From NCBI RefSeq assembly GCF_006152065.1, contig NZ_VDFW01000003.1, forward strand, positions 248,001-312,000: DNA of 64,000 nt, written 5' to 3'. How positions within the stretch are numbered: the stretch's first letter is position 1; each line of letters starts with the position of its first letter. Of this stretch, positions 35,341 to 43,569 are shown in pieces. The position numbers and the translations under genes were made by a program. The notes under the pieces are model-generated. The model saw only the letters and a list, made by a program, of their open reading frames with translations. It ran no database searches and had not been told where the DNA came from. The DNA comes from Amycolatopsis alkalitolerans. GTDB lineage: Bacteria; Actinomycetota; Actinomycetes; Mycobacteriales; Pseudonocardiaceae.

Positions 35341-36402
35341 GTGCTGATTTCACAGCGACCGGCCCTCGGCGAGGAGCCGATCAACGAGACACGGTCCCGG
35401 TTCACCATCGAGCCGCTGGAGCCGGGCTTCGGCTACACCCTCGGCAACTCGCTGCGGCGCACGCTGCTGTCGTCCATCCCGGGCGCGGCGGTCACGAGCA
35501 TCCGCATCGACGGGGTGCTGCACGAGTTCACCACCGTCCCGGGGGTGAAGGAAGACGTCACCGACATCATCCTGAACCTCAAGGAGCTGGTCGTCTCGTC
35601 CGAAGAGGACGAGCCGGTCACCATGTACCTGCGCAAGCAGGGCCCGGGCGAGGTCACCGCGGCGGACATCGTGCCGCCCGCGGGTGTCACCGTGCACAAC
35701 CCCGATCTGCACATCGCCTCGCTGAACGGCAAGGGCAAGCTGGAGATCGAGCTGGTCGTCGAGCGCGGCCGGGGGTACGTGCCGGCCCTGCAGAACAAGC
35801 AGGCCGGTGCCGAGATCGGCCGGATCCCGGTCGACTCGATCTACTCGCCCGTGCTGAAGGTCACCTACAAGGTCGAGGCGACCCGTGTCGAGCAGCGCAC
35901 CGACTTCGACAAGCTGATCGTGGACGTGGAGACCAAGCCGTCGATCACGCCCCGGGACGCGGTCGCGTCGGCCGGCAAGACGCTGGTGGAGCTGTTCGGT
36001 CTCGCGCGCGAGCTGAACGTCGACGCCGAGGGCATCGAGATCGGCCCGTCGCCGCAGGAAGCGGACACCATCGCCGCCTACGCGATGCCGATCGAGGACC
36101 TGGACCTCACGGTCCGGTCGTACAACTGCCTCAAGCGCGAGGGTATCCACACGGTCGGCGAGCTCGTTTCGCGCAGCGAGGCGGACCTGCTCGACATCCG
36201 CAACTTCGGTGCCAAGTCGATCGACGAGGTGAAGCTGAAGCTGGTGGGCCTGGGCCTCGCGCTCAAGGACAGCCCGCCCGGGTTCGACCCGACGACCGCC
36301 GCCGCCACCTACGACGGCGAAGGCTGGTCCGACAGCGTCGACGGTATTTCCGATGCTGGCCACGACGACGGCCAGGACTACGCAGAGACGGAGCAGCTGT
36401 AG
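35341..36402 (+). CDS. rpoA: RNA polymerase alpha subunit
   Basis: This protein has 353 residues. GTG at 35341 has AGGAAAGGAAAG upstream. The N-terminal dimerisation domain ([20 protein letters not shown]) and the C-terminal DNA-binding domain ([30 protein letters not shown]) are intact. A linker and an acidic tail ([12 protein letters not shown]) follow the usual actinobacterial pattern. Confidence 0.98.
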   Translation: MLISQRPALGEEPINETRSRFTIEPLEPGFGYTLGNSLRRTLLSSIPGAAVTSIRIDGVLHEFTTVPGVKEDVTDIILNLKELVVSSEEDEPVTMYLRKQGPGEVTAADIVPPAGVTVHNPDLHIASLNGKGKLEIELVVERGRGYVPALQNKQAGAEIGRIPVDSIYSPVLKVTYKVEATRVEQRTDFDKLIVDVETKPSITPRDAVASAGKTLVELFGLARELNVDAEGIEIGPSPQEADTIAAYAMPIEDLDLTVRSYNCLKREGIHTVGELVSRSEADLLDIRNFGAKSIDEVKLKLVGLGLALKDSPPGFDPTTAAATYDGEGWSDSVDGISDAGHDDGQDYAETEQL

Positions 36403-36411
36403 GCCGCTGAT

Positions 36412-36447
36412 CGCCTGTCCACCGTGGACATCCACTGTGGACAGGCG
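36412..36447 (+). other. Hairpin between rpoA and rplQ
   Basis: An 11-bp stem (CGCCTGTCCAC 36412-36422 with 36437-36447) encloses a 14-nt loop, 9 nt after the rpoA stop. The loop and right arm contain the palindrome TCCACTGTGGA (36431-36441), which occurs elsewhere in the window. There is no T-run. Confidence 0.6.
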
Positions 36448-36482
36448 CGGCCGCCAGCCGCGAAGCTGAACGAGGAGAAGCA

Positions 36483-37085
36483 ATGCCCACCCCCACGAAG
36501 GGCCCCCGTCTCGGTGGATCGCCTGCGCACGAGCGGTTGATCTTGGCGAACCTGGCCACGTCGCTGTTCGAGCACGGCAAGATCACCACCACCGAGGCCA
36601 AGGCGCGCCGGATGCGTCCGCTCGCCGAGAAGCTGATCACCAAGGCCAAGCGCGGTGATCTGCACAACCGGCGCCAGATCCAGCGGGTCATCCGCGACAA
36701 GGATGTGGTGCACAAGCTGCTCGCCGAGATCGGGCCGCACTTCGCCGACCGCACCGGCGGTTACACCCGGATCACCAAGACGATGCCGCGCAAGGGCGAC
36801 AACGCGCCGATGGCGGTTATCGAACTGGTGTCGGAGAAGACCGTGACGTCCGAGGCCGAGCGGGCCCGCAAGACCCGCTTCGCGAAGGACGAGGCCAAGG
36901 CGGAGGCTCCGGCCGAGGAGACCGTGGAGGCTCCCGAGGCCGCCGAGGAGGACGTCGAGGCTGCCGCTTCGGCCACCGAGGAGGCCGCCGCCGAGGGTGC
37001 CGAGGAGGAGGCCCCCGAGGCCGAGGCCAAGTCCGAGGAAGCCGCCGAGGAGGCTGCGGACGAGTCCAAGAAGGACGAGTCCTGA
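36483..37085 (+). CDS. rplQ: 50S ribosomal protein L17 with long acidic C-terminal tail
   Basis: This protein has 200 residues; the L17 domain is about 120 ([20 protein letters not shown] to [10 protein letters not shown]). The remaining 70-80 residues are an Ala/Glu-rich low-complexity tail ending ESKKDES. ATG at 36483 has GAGGAG upstream. The tail is likely disordered. The stop TGA is embedded in CTGA, where truA may start. Confidence 0.97.
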   Translation: MPTPTKGPRLGGSPAHERLILANLATSLFEHGKITTTEAKARRMRPLAEKLITKAKRGDLHNRRQIQRVIRDKDVVHKLLAEIGPHFADRTGGYTRITKTMPRKGDNAPMAVIELVSEKTVTSEAERARKTRFAKDEAKAEAPAEETVEAPEAAEEDVEAAASATEEAAAEGAEEEAPEAEAKSEEAAEEAADESKKDES

Positions 37086-37978
37086 CGGCTGGACCCGGTC
37101 CACGCAACGAGCCCGCTTTCCCCATCGGGGAGGGCGGGCTTGTTCGTCTGCGCCTTGACGTCAGCTACGACGGCACGGACTTCTCCGGCTGGGCCCGCCA
37201 GCCCGGGCGGCGCACCGTGCAGGGGCTGATCGAGGACGCGCTGGCCAAGCAGCCGCCGGGGGAGTCGGTTCCGGGCTCGGTCGTGGTGGCGGGGCGGACC
37301 GATGCCGGGGTGCATGCCACGGGTCAGGTCGTGCACGTCGACGTCGTGCCGTCGTGCGCGGCCGGCCGGCTCCCGGTGGACGAGCACGGGATCCCGGACC
37401 TGGTGCGGATGCGTCACCGGTGGAACCGGTACCTGCCGGGCGATGTGCGGGTGCTCTCGGCTCGCGTGGCGCCGCCGGGTTTCGACGCGCGGTTCTCGGC
37501 GGTGCGCCGGCACTACCGTTACCGGGTGTCAGACGCGCCGTGGGGCGTCGATCCGTTGCTGCGCCGGGACACGCTCGGTTGGGGGCGATCGCTGTCTCTG
37601 GAGGCGCTGAACGACGCGTCCCGGACCTTGCTGGGGCTGCGGGACTTCGCGGCGTTCTGCAAGCAGCGCGAAGGCAGTACGACCGTCCGCGAACTCCAGC
37701 GATTTACCTGGCGCCGGCTCGACACGCATCTCGTGGAGGCGGAGGTCTCGGCGGACGCCTTCTGCCACTCGATGGTGCGCAGCCTCGTCGGCGCACTGTT
37801 GATGGTCGGCGACGGCCGGCGCCCGCTCGACTGGCCGGCCTCCTTGCTGCGCGGCCGCGTCCGGGACAGCGCCGTCGCCCCACCGCACGCCCTGACCCTC
37901 GTGGCCGTCGACTACCCCCCGGACGAAGACCTGGCGATCCGGGCCACCCAAACCCGCGCCGTCCGCGACCCCCTCTGA
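37082..37978 (+). CDS. truA: tRNA pseudouridine(38-40) synthase TruA, probable CTG start
   Basis: The conserved N-terminus ([19 protein letters not shown]) lies upstream of the first in-frame ATG/GTG/TTG codon, the GTG at 37217. I therefore chose CTG at 37082, which overlaps the rplQ stop (CTGA) and has AAGGA (37071-37075) 6 nt upstream; this gives 298 residues, near the 296 I recall for M. tuberculosis TruA. CTG at 37148 is an alternative. The catalytic aspartate is in [14 protein letters not shown], and [11 protein letters not shown] and [16 protein letters not shown] are typical. It modifies uridines 38-40 in the tRNA anticodon arm. The family call is firm; the start is not. Confidence 0.9.
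   Translation: MTAGPGPRNEPAFPIGEGGLVRLRLDVSYDGTDFSGWARQPGRRTVQGLIEDALAKQPPGESVPGSVVVAGRTDAGVHATGQVVHVDVVPSCAAGRLPVDEHGIPDLVRMRHRWNRYLPGDVRVLSARVAPPGFDARFSAVRRHYRYRVSDAPWGVDPLLRRDTLGWGRSLSLEALNDASRTLLGLRDFAAFCKQREGSTTVRELQRFTWRRLDTHLVEAEVSADAFCHSMVRSLVGALLMVGDGRRPLDWPASLLRGRVRDSAVAPPHALTLVAVDYPPDEDLAIRATQTRAVRDPL
37110..37140 (+). terminator. Terminator-like hairpin downstream of rplQ, inside the 5' end of truA
   Basis: A 14-bp stem with two G-U pairs (AGCCCGCTTTCCCC 37110-37123 with 37127-37140) closes on an ATC loop, 24 nt after the rplQ stop, followed by TGTTCGTC. If truA starts at CTG 37082 the hairpin lies in its coding sequence, so translation could melt it. Confidence 0.65.
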
Positions 37979-37993
37979 CCCCGGCGGGGTGGG

Positions 37994-38716
37994 TCAGTCG
38001 CCGCGGCGGACGGGGCCTAGGAGTTGCTGTTCCTTTCCCGTGGTGACCAGGCGCAGCGGGCGCCACAGGTTCGTGCCCAGCGCCACCACCTGGTCGTCCT
38101 TGAGGGTCGTCAGCTGGCGCATCATCTGCGGCGGCAGCCGCCAGATCCGTGCGGCGAGTTCGGCCTGGCCGACCGGCAACCGCTGCATGAGCACGATGTC
38201 CGCCGCGTTCGCGACGGTCGTCGCCTGCGGATGCAGGTACGGCAGCACATACACCGTCGTCTGCCACGCCGACCGCGGCGGGAACAGGTCCTGCGGTGTC
38301 GGACCGCCGTCGGTCACCACCAGCAACGGGGCGTCCTCCGACGGGCGAGGCAGATCGACCGGGGTCAGGCGGCGGATCTGCACCAGCGGCGAGGGCCGCC
38401 CGTTCGGCCCGCTGCCCGCCGCCTTCGGCAGCACCTGCCAGGCCGCCGGCCGCCCGGTCGCGATGACCACCCACGCCCCGACCGCCATCGCGCGCAGCGC
38501 CACCTGCCGCGCGAGGTACAGACCACCGACGAGCACGATGCGCGTCGGCACCGAGCGCAGCGCCGAGATCGTCAGCGGTTCGCCACCGAGCCCGGACCCC
38601 ACGACGATGCCGCCGCGGTCACCGGACGGGCTGATCGCGTCCAGCAGTTTTGGGTCCACGGTGAACTCGGGCGCGACGCCGTTGTTCCGGCCGGGATCAC
38701 GCAGACGCAGGCTCAT
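37994..38716 (-). CDS. EccE-linked protein of unknown function, possibly a degenerate nucleotide-binding fold
   Basis: This protein has 240 residues. The ATG at 38716 has AAGGAGGG just upstream and overlaps the stop of a 31-residue gene. It is predicted soluble. The strand-loop segments RIVLVGGLYLARQVALRAM, AWVVIATGRPAAW and APLLVVTDGGPTPQ sit where a P-loop, a strand and a Walker B would sit in an FtsK/EccC-like ATPase, but the P-loop lysine is missing. Gene order links it to eccE. A pseudo-ATPase partner of the secretion complex is my best guess, at low confidence. The 3' end converges with truA, 15 nt apart. Confidence 0.65.
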   Translation of the reverse strand: MSLRLRDPGRNNGVAPEFTVDPKLLDAISPSGDRGGIVVGSGLGGEPLTISALRSVPTRIVLVGGLYLARQVALRAMAVGAWVVIATGRPAAWQVLPKAAGSGPNGRPSPLVQIRRLTPVDLPRPSEDAPLLVVTDGGPTPQDLFPPRSAWQTTVYVLPYLHPQATTVANAADIVLMQRLPVGQAELAARIWRLPPQMMRQLTTLKDDQVVALGTNLWRPLRLVTTGKEQQLLGPVRRGD

Positions 38717-38808
38717 GCGCCCTCCTTGGCGGACGCGGCAAGCCGCGGCAGTGTCATCGCGTCGGCCAGCATGGTGCTCGATGATTCGGACCTGCAAGCA
38801 GTCCTCAT
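38713..38808 (-). CDS. 31-residue coupled mini-gene between eccE and its partner
   Basis: On the minus strand, ATG at 38808-38806 overlaps the eccE stop (ATGA), and its own TGA at 38715-38713 overlaps the ATG of the next gene (ATGA again). GGGAGGG (38820-38814) lies 5 nt before the start. The product begins MRTACRSESSSTMLADAM and ends AASAKEGA. The double 4-nt overlap plus a strong ribosome-binding site argue that ribosomes run through it. It could be a coupling leader or a small structural peptide. Confidence 0.55.
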   Translation of the reverse strand: MRTACRSESSSTMLADAMTLPRLAASAKEGA

Positions 38809-40256
38809 GCCGTCCCTCCCATCGGCAAGGTCGCGGCAAACCCCTCGACCTGCAACCCGCGCAGCGGGGTCAGTGACACCCCGACCCGATCGGCCAGAGT
38901 GGACAGCCTGTCTTCGGCCGCGTCGAGCTCACGCGGGTTCCGCGCGCTCATCCGCACGACACCGCGCAGCCCGATCTGGCCCTCGTCGTCCGCGGGCGAG
39001 ATCGACAGCGCCACCGTCGCCGACAGTGCGCGAACACTCGTCAACGCGTTGAGGCTGCTGGTGATCTTGCCCTTCGGCCAGCTTGTGACCGCGTAGCTGG
39101 CATGCCCGATCCCCGCCGCCGTCGCGCTCGTCCAGTGCTCGCGCAGCCCGATCCGGCCTTCGCTGCCCGCGACCGCGGTCAGCTCGGCCGCGGAGATACC
39201 GGCCCGCAGCAGCTCGTCCGGGTCCAGCGGCCGGGTCGGCACCCCGCGGGACTCCAGCGCGTTGCGCACCCGCGACAGCGCGCCGATCAGCGCGCGGTGC
39301 GCACCGACGACCCCGCCGCCGCGCTCCCGCACCGCGGCCGGGCAGCGCCGCGGGTCGAGCCGGATCGCCACCCACGTCGTGCGCCGGGCGGCCGCCGGCA
39401 GCGGGCCGAGCACCTCCATGTACGAGCTGAGCGCGGGCGACTCCGACGGCAGCGCCGCGCTCCCCGGGTACGTGTGCCAGATGACCTGGATGGAGTCGAG
39501 GACGACGCCACGGTCCTCCAGGCACGGGGCGAGCGCCGACAGCGGCAGGCTCGGCGCGCCACCGGCCTGGGTGATCAGCGCCGGCGCCGGTTCGACCAGC
39601 AACACGGCCGTCCACGTGCCGTCGTGCCAGGCCAGGCCGACCTGCTGGCGCTCGTGGTCGGTGCCGTGCGCGACCACCAGGTCCGGCACGACGAGGCGCA
39701 GCAGGCTGATCCGCGCGTCCTCGGGCCCGGTCACCGACTCGTCCTGGTTCGGTTCCACGTTCGGCGGGGGCGGGGTCGCGACCCGGTCGTGCGAACGGAA
39801 CAGGTAGCGCAGGGTCAGTCCGAACCATTGGGTGAACCACTTGCCGCGCCAGCGGATGATCGCGATCAGCAGCGCGACAGCGGCGATGCCGATGCCGATG
39901 TACAGCAGCGACTTGTTGATCGTGAGCAGGATCAGGCCGATCGCGAGGCCGACTTCGAGTACGACGAGGTTGACGACGGGGAACGGTCCGAGGCTCGCGC
40001 TCGAGCGTCGCCGATGTGCGGGCGGCGCGATCGGCGCCGGCGCGGGTCCCCCGGACGGCTGAGACGAGGGCGGCGGCCCACCAGGCCCCCCGGGCCCACC
40101 AGGTCCCCCCGGCCCGCCCGGACCCCCCGGACCACGAGGCGGCATCCCGCCGCCGGGGCCTCCCGGCCCACCTCGACGTGGTGGCGGACCCGCCGGTCGC
40201 CTGGGCGGCGGCGAGCCGGGAGGCCCGCCCGGTCGTGGCGGCGTGGTGACGGACAT
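38805..40256 (-). CDS. eccE: Type VII secretion protein EccE
   Basis: This protein has 483 residues: a Pro/Gly/Arg-rich N-terminal tail (1-88) with collagen-like GGP repeats, two membrane helices (about 91-110 and 114-131), then a large soluble domain with the EccE-type segments QQVGLAWHDGTWTAVLLVEP and RTTWVAIRLDPRRCP. EccE lies at the periphery of the ESX membrane complex. ATG at 40256; a palindrome in the divergent eccB promoter region lies about 80 nt upstream. M. tuberculosis ESX-4 lacks eccE to my knowledge, while some other actinobacterial ESX-4 loci keep it. Confidence 0.85.
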   Translation of the reverse strand: MSVTTPPRPGGPPGSPPPRRPAGPPPRRGGPGGPGGGMPPRGPGGPGGPGGPGGPGGPGGPPPSSQPSGGPAPAPIAPPAHRRRSSASLGPFPVVNLVVLEVGLAIGLILLTINKSLLYIGIGIAAVALLIAIIRWRGKWFTQWFGLTLRYLFRSHDRVATPPPPNVEPNQDESVTGPEDARISLLRLVVPDLVVAHGTDHERQQVGLAWHDGTWTAVLLVEPAPALITQAGGAPSLPLSALAPCLEDRGVVLDSIQVIWHTYPGSAALPSESPALSSYMEVLGPLPAAARRTTWVAIRLDPRRCPAAVRERGGGVVGAHRALIGALSRVRNALESRGVPTRPLDPDELLRAGISAAELTAVAGSEGRIGLREHWTSATAAGIGHASYAVTSWPKGKITSSLNALTSVRALSATVALSISPADDEGQIGLRGVVRMSARNPRELDAAEDRLSTLADRVGVSLTPLRGLQVEGFAATLPMGGTA

Positions 40257-40395
40257 CCGCGCTTTCTCTTCCCCTCGTCGGACAGCTGAACCGCAAGGGA
40301 ACCCTAGCCCGAGTTCCGTGAATCTCGCACCAGTACGGTTCTCATACGGTTATCCTGCGGAACCGTACCGCGACTCGGGGAGCTGTAGGTCGAGA
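40257..40395. promoter_or_regulatory. Divergent eccE/eccB promoter region with operator-like palindrome
   Basis: The perfect 9-bp inverted repeat GTACGGTTC (40333-40341)/GAACCGTAC (40360-40368) flanks an 18-nt centre containing TATCCT (40351-40356), a -10-like box for eccB. A half-site-like TACGGTT also repeats inside the centre. It resembles the binding site of a dimeric regulator. No clean -35 box was found on either strand. Confidence 0.5.
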
Positions 40396-41994
40396 ATGCC
40401 GTCAACACCGACAACCAAATCTCAGGTCCAGGCGTACCGGTTCGTGCTGCGCCGCATGCAGTCCGCCCTGGTCCGGCGGGATGCCGTGATGCTGCACGAT
40501 CCGATGCGGACCCACGGCCGGGCGACACTCGTCGGGTTCATTCTCGGCCTGCTGGGCGCCGTGGGGTTCATCGTCTTCGGCCTCATCAGCCCGTCGCCGT
40601 CGGTGCCCGACTCGGGGATCGTCATCGGCGAGCAGTCCGGCACGATCTACGTCGTCTCGGGCACTCCGAAGTCACTGACGCCGACGTTCAACCTCGCCTC
40701 CGCGCGGCTCCTGCTGTTGTCCCAGTCGCAGGGCGGCGGCGGCCAGATCTCGCCGCCGACGGTGGTGCCCGACAGCGCGCTCGAGGACATCCCGCACAAC
40801 CGGCGGACCGGGATCGTGGACGGTCCGCAGCTGCTGCCGACGGCCGACCAGCGCATCAGCGACAACTGGGGCGTGTGCGACAACCTGACGATCAACAAGA
40901 ACCTGCCCGACACGCTCCAGCTGCCGCAGGCGAAGAACGAGACCACGGTCTACGCCGGCGTGCCGAATCTCGGTACCGAGCTCTCGACCAACTCGGCCGT
41001 GCTGGCCAAGGCGGACAACGGCAAGTTCTATCTGATCTACCGGCTCGCCAGTAACCCGAACGATCCGAACGCGGACACGGTCCGCGCCGCGGTCGACCCG
41101 ACGCAGACCGCGGTGATCTCGGTGTTCGGGCTGAGCCCGCAGCTCGTCCGGCCCATCTCGATCGGCCTGCTCAACGCGATCCCCGAGGTGACCCCGCTCG
41201 CGCCGCCGGTCGCGCCGAACCAGGGTGCGGCTTCACAGTTCCCGAAGCTGCAGGCCGAAGGGCTGAAGGTCGGCAACGTCTTCAAGGTCAACACCACGAG
41301 CGGGGCGCCCGACGTCTATGTCGTGCTGACGAACGGCATCCAGCGGGTGTCGCCTGCGGTCGGCGACCTGATCCGTGCCGCGCAGCCGGGTAGCAAGAAC
41401 ATCCCGCTGCTCGGGCCGAACGAGATCAACGGTATCGAGCAGGTGCAGCCCACCGCGCCCGGCGCGCTGCCGGTGAACACGATGCCGTCGCAGGTGCCGA
41501 CGATTCTCGACCCGCTGAAGTCCCCGACGACGTGCCTCGGCTGGAGCGTCGTGAACAACGAGCCGCACACGGTGGTTTCGGTCGGCGAGCAGCTCCCGAC
41601 GCCGCCGAACGCGAAGCTGATCGACATCGGCAAGCCGGGGCCGACCGGGCTCAAGATCGACCACTTCTACCTGCCGCCGGGCCGCGCGGCGGTCGTCCAG
41701 TCGGCGACCTCGGCCGCGTCGTTCAACAAGGGACCGATGAGCCTGGTCACCGACAACGGCCTGGTCTACGGGATTCCGGACGCGAACACGTTGAAGGGCC
41801 TCGGCCTGGACAACCCGCCGCCCCGCCCGGCCCCGGATGCGATCCTTCAGCTGCTGCCAACCGGCTCGTCGCTGAACGTGACCGACGCGCGCAGGAGCTA
41901 CGACGACATCCCGGTCGACCCGAACGCCGGCACGTACCCGGCGCAGCAGAGCCAGGCGGCGACGGCGGGCACGGGTACGGGCAACGGCAACTGA
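40396..41994 (+). CDS. eccB: Type VII secretion protein EccB
   Basis: This protein has 532 residues. I chose the ATG at 40396 because the protein then begins with the typical EccB start (MPSTPTTKSQVQAYRF); GTCGAGA lies upstream. After a 40-residue cytoplasmic part (LVRRDAVMLHDPMRTH) there is one membrane helix (about 42-65) and a long periplasmic domain with R1-R4-type repeats and paired cysteines (GVCDN, TTCLGW). EccB is the main periplasmic component of the ESX core complex. The C-terminus is Gly/Asn/Thr-rich. Confidence 0.92.
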   Translation: MPSTPTTKSQVQAYRFVLRRMQSALVRRDAVMLHDPMRTHGRATLVGFILGLLGAVGFIVFGLISPSPSVPDSGIVIGEQSGTIYVVSGTPKSLTPTFNLASARLLLLSQSQGGGGQISPPTVVPDSALEDIPHNRRTGIVDGPQLLPTADQRISDNWGVCDNLTINKNLPDTLQLPQAKNETTVYAGVPNLGTELSTNSAVLAKADNGKFYLIYRLASNPNDPNADTVRAAVDPTQTAVISVFGLSPQLVRPISIGLLNAIPEVTPLAPPVAPNQGAASQFPKLQAEGLKVGNVFKVNTTSGAPDVYVVLTNGIQRVSPAVGDLIRAAQPGSKNIPLLGPNEINGIEQVQPTAPGALPVNTMPSQVPTILDPLKSPTTCLGWSVVNNEPHTVVSVGEQLPTPPNAKLIDIGKPGPTGLKIDHFYLPPGRAAVVQSATSAASFNKGPMSLVTDNGLVYGIPDANTLKGLGLDNPPPRPAPDAILQLLPTGSSLNVTDARRSYDDIPVDPNAGTYPAQQSQAATAGTGTGNGN

Positions 41995-42100
41995 CCGGCT
42001 TGTGCTTCTAAGCGGCGGAGCCGCTTGCTGTGGGGCAAGCAACTGGTACCGCCTCAGGTTCCGCCACCCGCACCGCTCTGCAAGGCGCTTTCAACCATTG
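41995..42100. other. Stem-loop-rich gap between convergent eccB and mycP
   Basis: Two mutually exclusive hairpins are visible: AAGCGGC/GCCGCTT (42010-42016/42020-42026) and GCTTGC/GCAAGC (42023-42028/42035-42040). The palindromic GGTACC follows at about 42045. The region probably terminates both convergent genes. Its compact arrangement of short palindromes resembles repeated intergenic elements, but no second copy is in this window. Confidence 0.45.
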
Positions 42101-43555
42101 TTATGCCGTGCGGTTGCGGCGGATGGTGTGGACGACGAAGAGGGTTACGAGCAGGACCAGCAGCCCGCCGCCGGTGCCCACGAGCGCCACGATCATCGGC
42201 GTCCAGTTCTTGTAGGCCGCCGGCGGCAGTCCTGAGGGGAGCCGCTCGGCCGTGGCCGGCGGGATGCCTTCCTCGGACGGCACGACGGCCGTCAGCGCCG
42301 CGACCGGGTTGATCACGCCGTACCCGATGTAGTCGTCCCGCCCGCCGGGCGCGCCCGGGTGCTGGGCCGTCGCCTCGATCCGGTGCATGACCTGGTGGGC
42401 GTTGAGCTTCGGGAACTGCGCGCGGACGAGCGCCGCCAGGCCCGCGACGTACGGCGACGCGAAGCTCGTGCCCTGGATGTCCTGCAACTGGCCGTTCTCG
42501 ACGACTTGGTTGGCCAGCGCGCTCGAGCCGGTCGACGGGTCTAGGGAAGTGATCTTGGTGCCCGGCGCGGCCACGCTGACCCACGGGCCGTGCACGCTGA
42601 ACTGCGCGACGCCGCCCGACTCGTCGATCGCGGCGACCGACAGGACGTCATCGGCGAACCACGGCGGGCTGACGATCGACTGGGGCTTGTTGGGGTCGGG
42701 CTGGTCGTTCTGCTTGCACGTCTGCGAGGTGTTCCCCGCCGCTGCCACGACCACGACGTCCTTGACGTCCACCGCGTAGTGGATCGCCGCCTGCAGTTGC
42801 TGCTCCCCGGAGTTGATCGTGCCGTCGGCCGGCCGGCAGTTGTCCACCGACATGTTGATCACGTTCACGCCCAGGTTGGCCGCGCGGACGACCGCCTCGG
42901 CGAGCGTCTGCGTGTTACCCGCGCCCTGGCCCTGCTCCCGGCTGCCGCCGTTGTCCCCGCCGGACTGACCCCCGCCGCCGGCCTGCTGGTCGGGTGGCCC
43001 GTAGTCCTGGCTCGACTGCCGGATCGAAACGATCTTCGCGTCCGGCGCGACGCCCTTGAACCCGATGTCGGGCGGCGTGTTCGCGGCGATGATCCCGGCC
43101 ACCTCGGTGCCGTGGCCGTCGCAGTCCTGTAGCCCGTTGTCCGGTGGGTTGACGTAGTCACCGCCCGATTCGACACCGAACCGGAAGTACGGATGCTGGG
43201 TGACGCCGGTGTCGATCACGGCGATCCGCATGCCGCCGCCCGCACTGCCGCGTGACGCGACGGCGAGCTTCTGCGCCTCCTCGATCCGCAGGTACTGCTG
43301 GCCCCAGGGCTTCTCGCGCGGCACGATGTTGTTGTCCAGATCGCGGGTGACGCATTTGGTCTTCTGCGTGTACGGGAACTGCGTCTGGTGCCCGCCCCCG
43401 TCGTTCGGCGTGGCGCCGACGTTCACCGGCGGCGGGGTCCACGGCTCGTTCGCCGTCGACGAGGTCTGCGCCAGGGCGGAGAGCGGACTGAAGACCCCGA
43501 AGGCCCCAGCGAGCAGAACGGCCGCCGACCGGCCGGGTACCCCCAAGGTACGCAC
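42101..43555 (-). CDS. mycP: Mycosin (subtilisin-like serine protease of the ESX system)
   Basis: This protein has 484 residues from the GTG at 43555, 14 nt after eccD, with GAGAGGGG upstream. A signal peptide (about 1-30, cleavage after SALAQ) precedes an N-terminal extension. The catalytic triad is Asp115 (AVIDTG), His148 (DGHGTEVAG) and Ser364 (GTSFASPYVAG), with Asn275 as oxyanion residue. A Gly/Gln-rich insertion (about 188-214) sits between His and Ser, longer than usual. A C-terminal helix (VALVGTGGGLLVLLVTLFVV) anchors it. It stabilises the ESX complex from the outside. Confidence 0.93.
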   Translation of the reverse strand: MRTLGVPGRSAAVLLAGAFGVFSPLSALAQTSSTANEPWTPPPVNVGATPNDGGGHQTQFPYTQKTKCVTRDLDNNIVPREKPWGQQYLRIEEAQKLAVASRGSAGGGMRIAVIDTGVTQHPYFRFGVESGGDYVNPPDNGLQDCDGHGTEVAGIIAANTPPDIGFKGVAPDAKIVSIRQSSQDYGPPDQQAGGGGQSGGDNGGSREQGQGAGNTQTLAEAVVRAANLGVNVINMSVDNCRPADGTINSGEQQLQAAIHYAVDVKDVVVVAAAGNTSQTCKQNDQPDPNKPQSIVSPPWFADDVLSVAAIDESGGVAQFSVHGPWVSVAAPGTKITSLDPSTGSSALANQVVENGQLQDIQGTSFASPYVAGLAALVRAQFPKLNAHQVMHRIEATAQHPGAPGGRDDYIGYGVINPVAALTAVVPSEEGIPPATAERLPSGLPPAAYKNWTPMIVALVGTGGGLLVLLVTLFVVHTIRRNRTA

Positions 43556-43569
43556 GCGCGCGACCCCTC

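Noticed and set aside
36412-36447. Terminator between rpoA and rplQ
   Set aside because: No T-run, 14-nt loop, and rplQ follows at 36 nt with a good ribosome-binding site, so full termination is unlikely.
37217-37978. truA starting at the first standard start codon, GTG 37217
   Set aside because: This start would delete the conserved N-terminal [11 protein letters not shown] segment of TruA.
40080-40180. Short direct repeats taken at first for a CRISPR-like or satellite array
   Set aside because: They encode the GGP tail of EccE in frame; no spacers, so codon-level repetition only.
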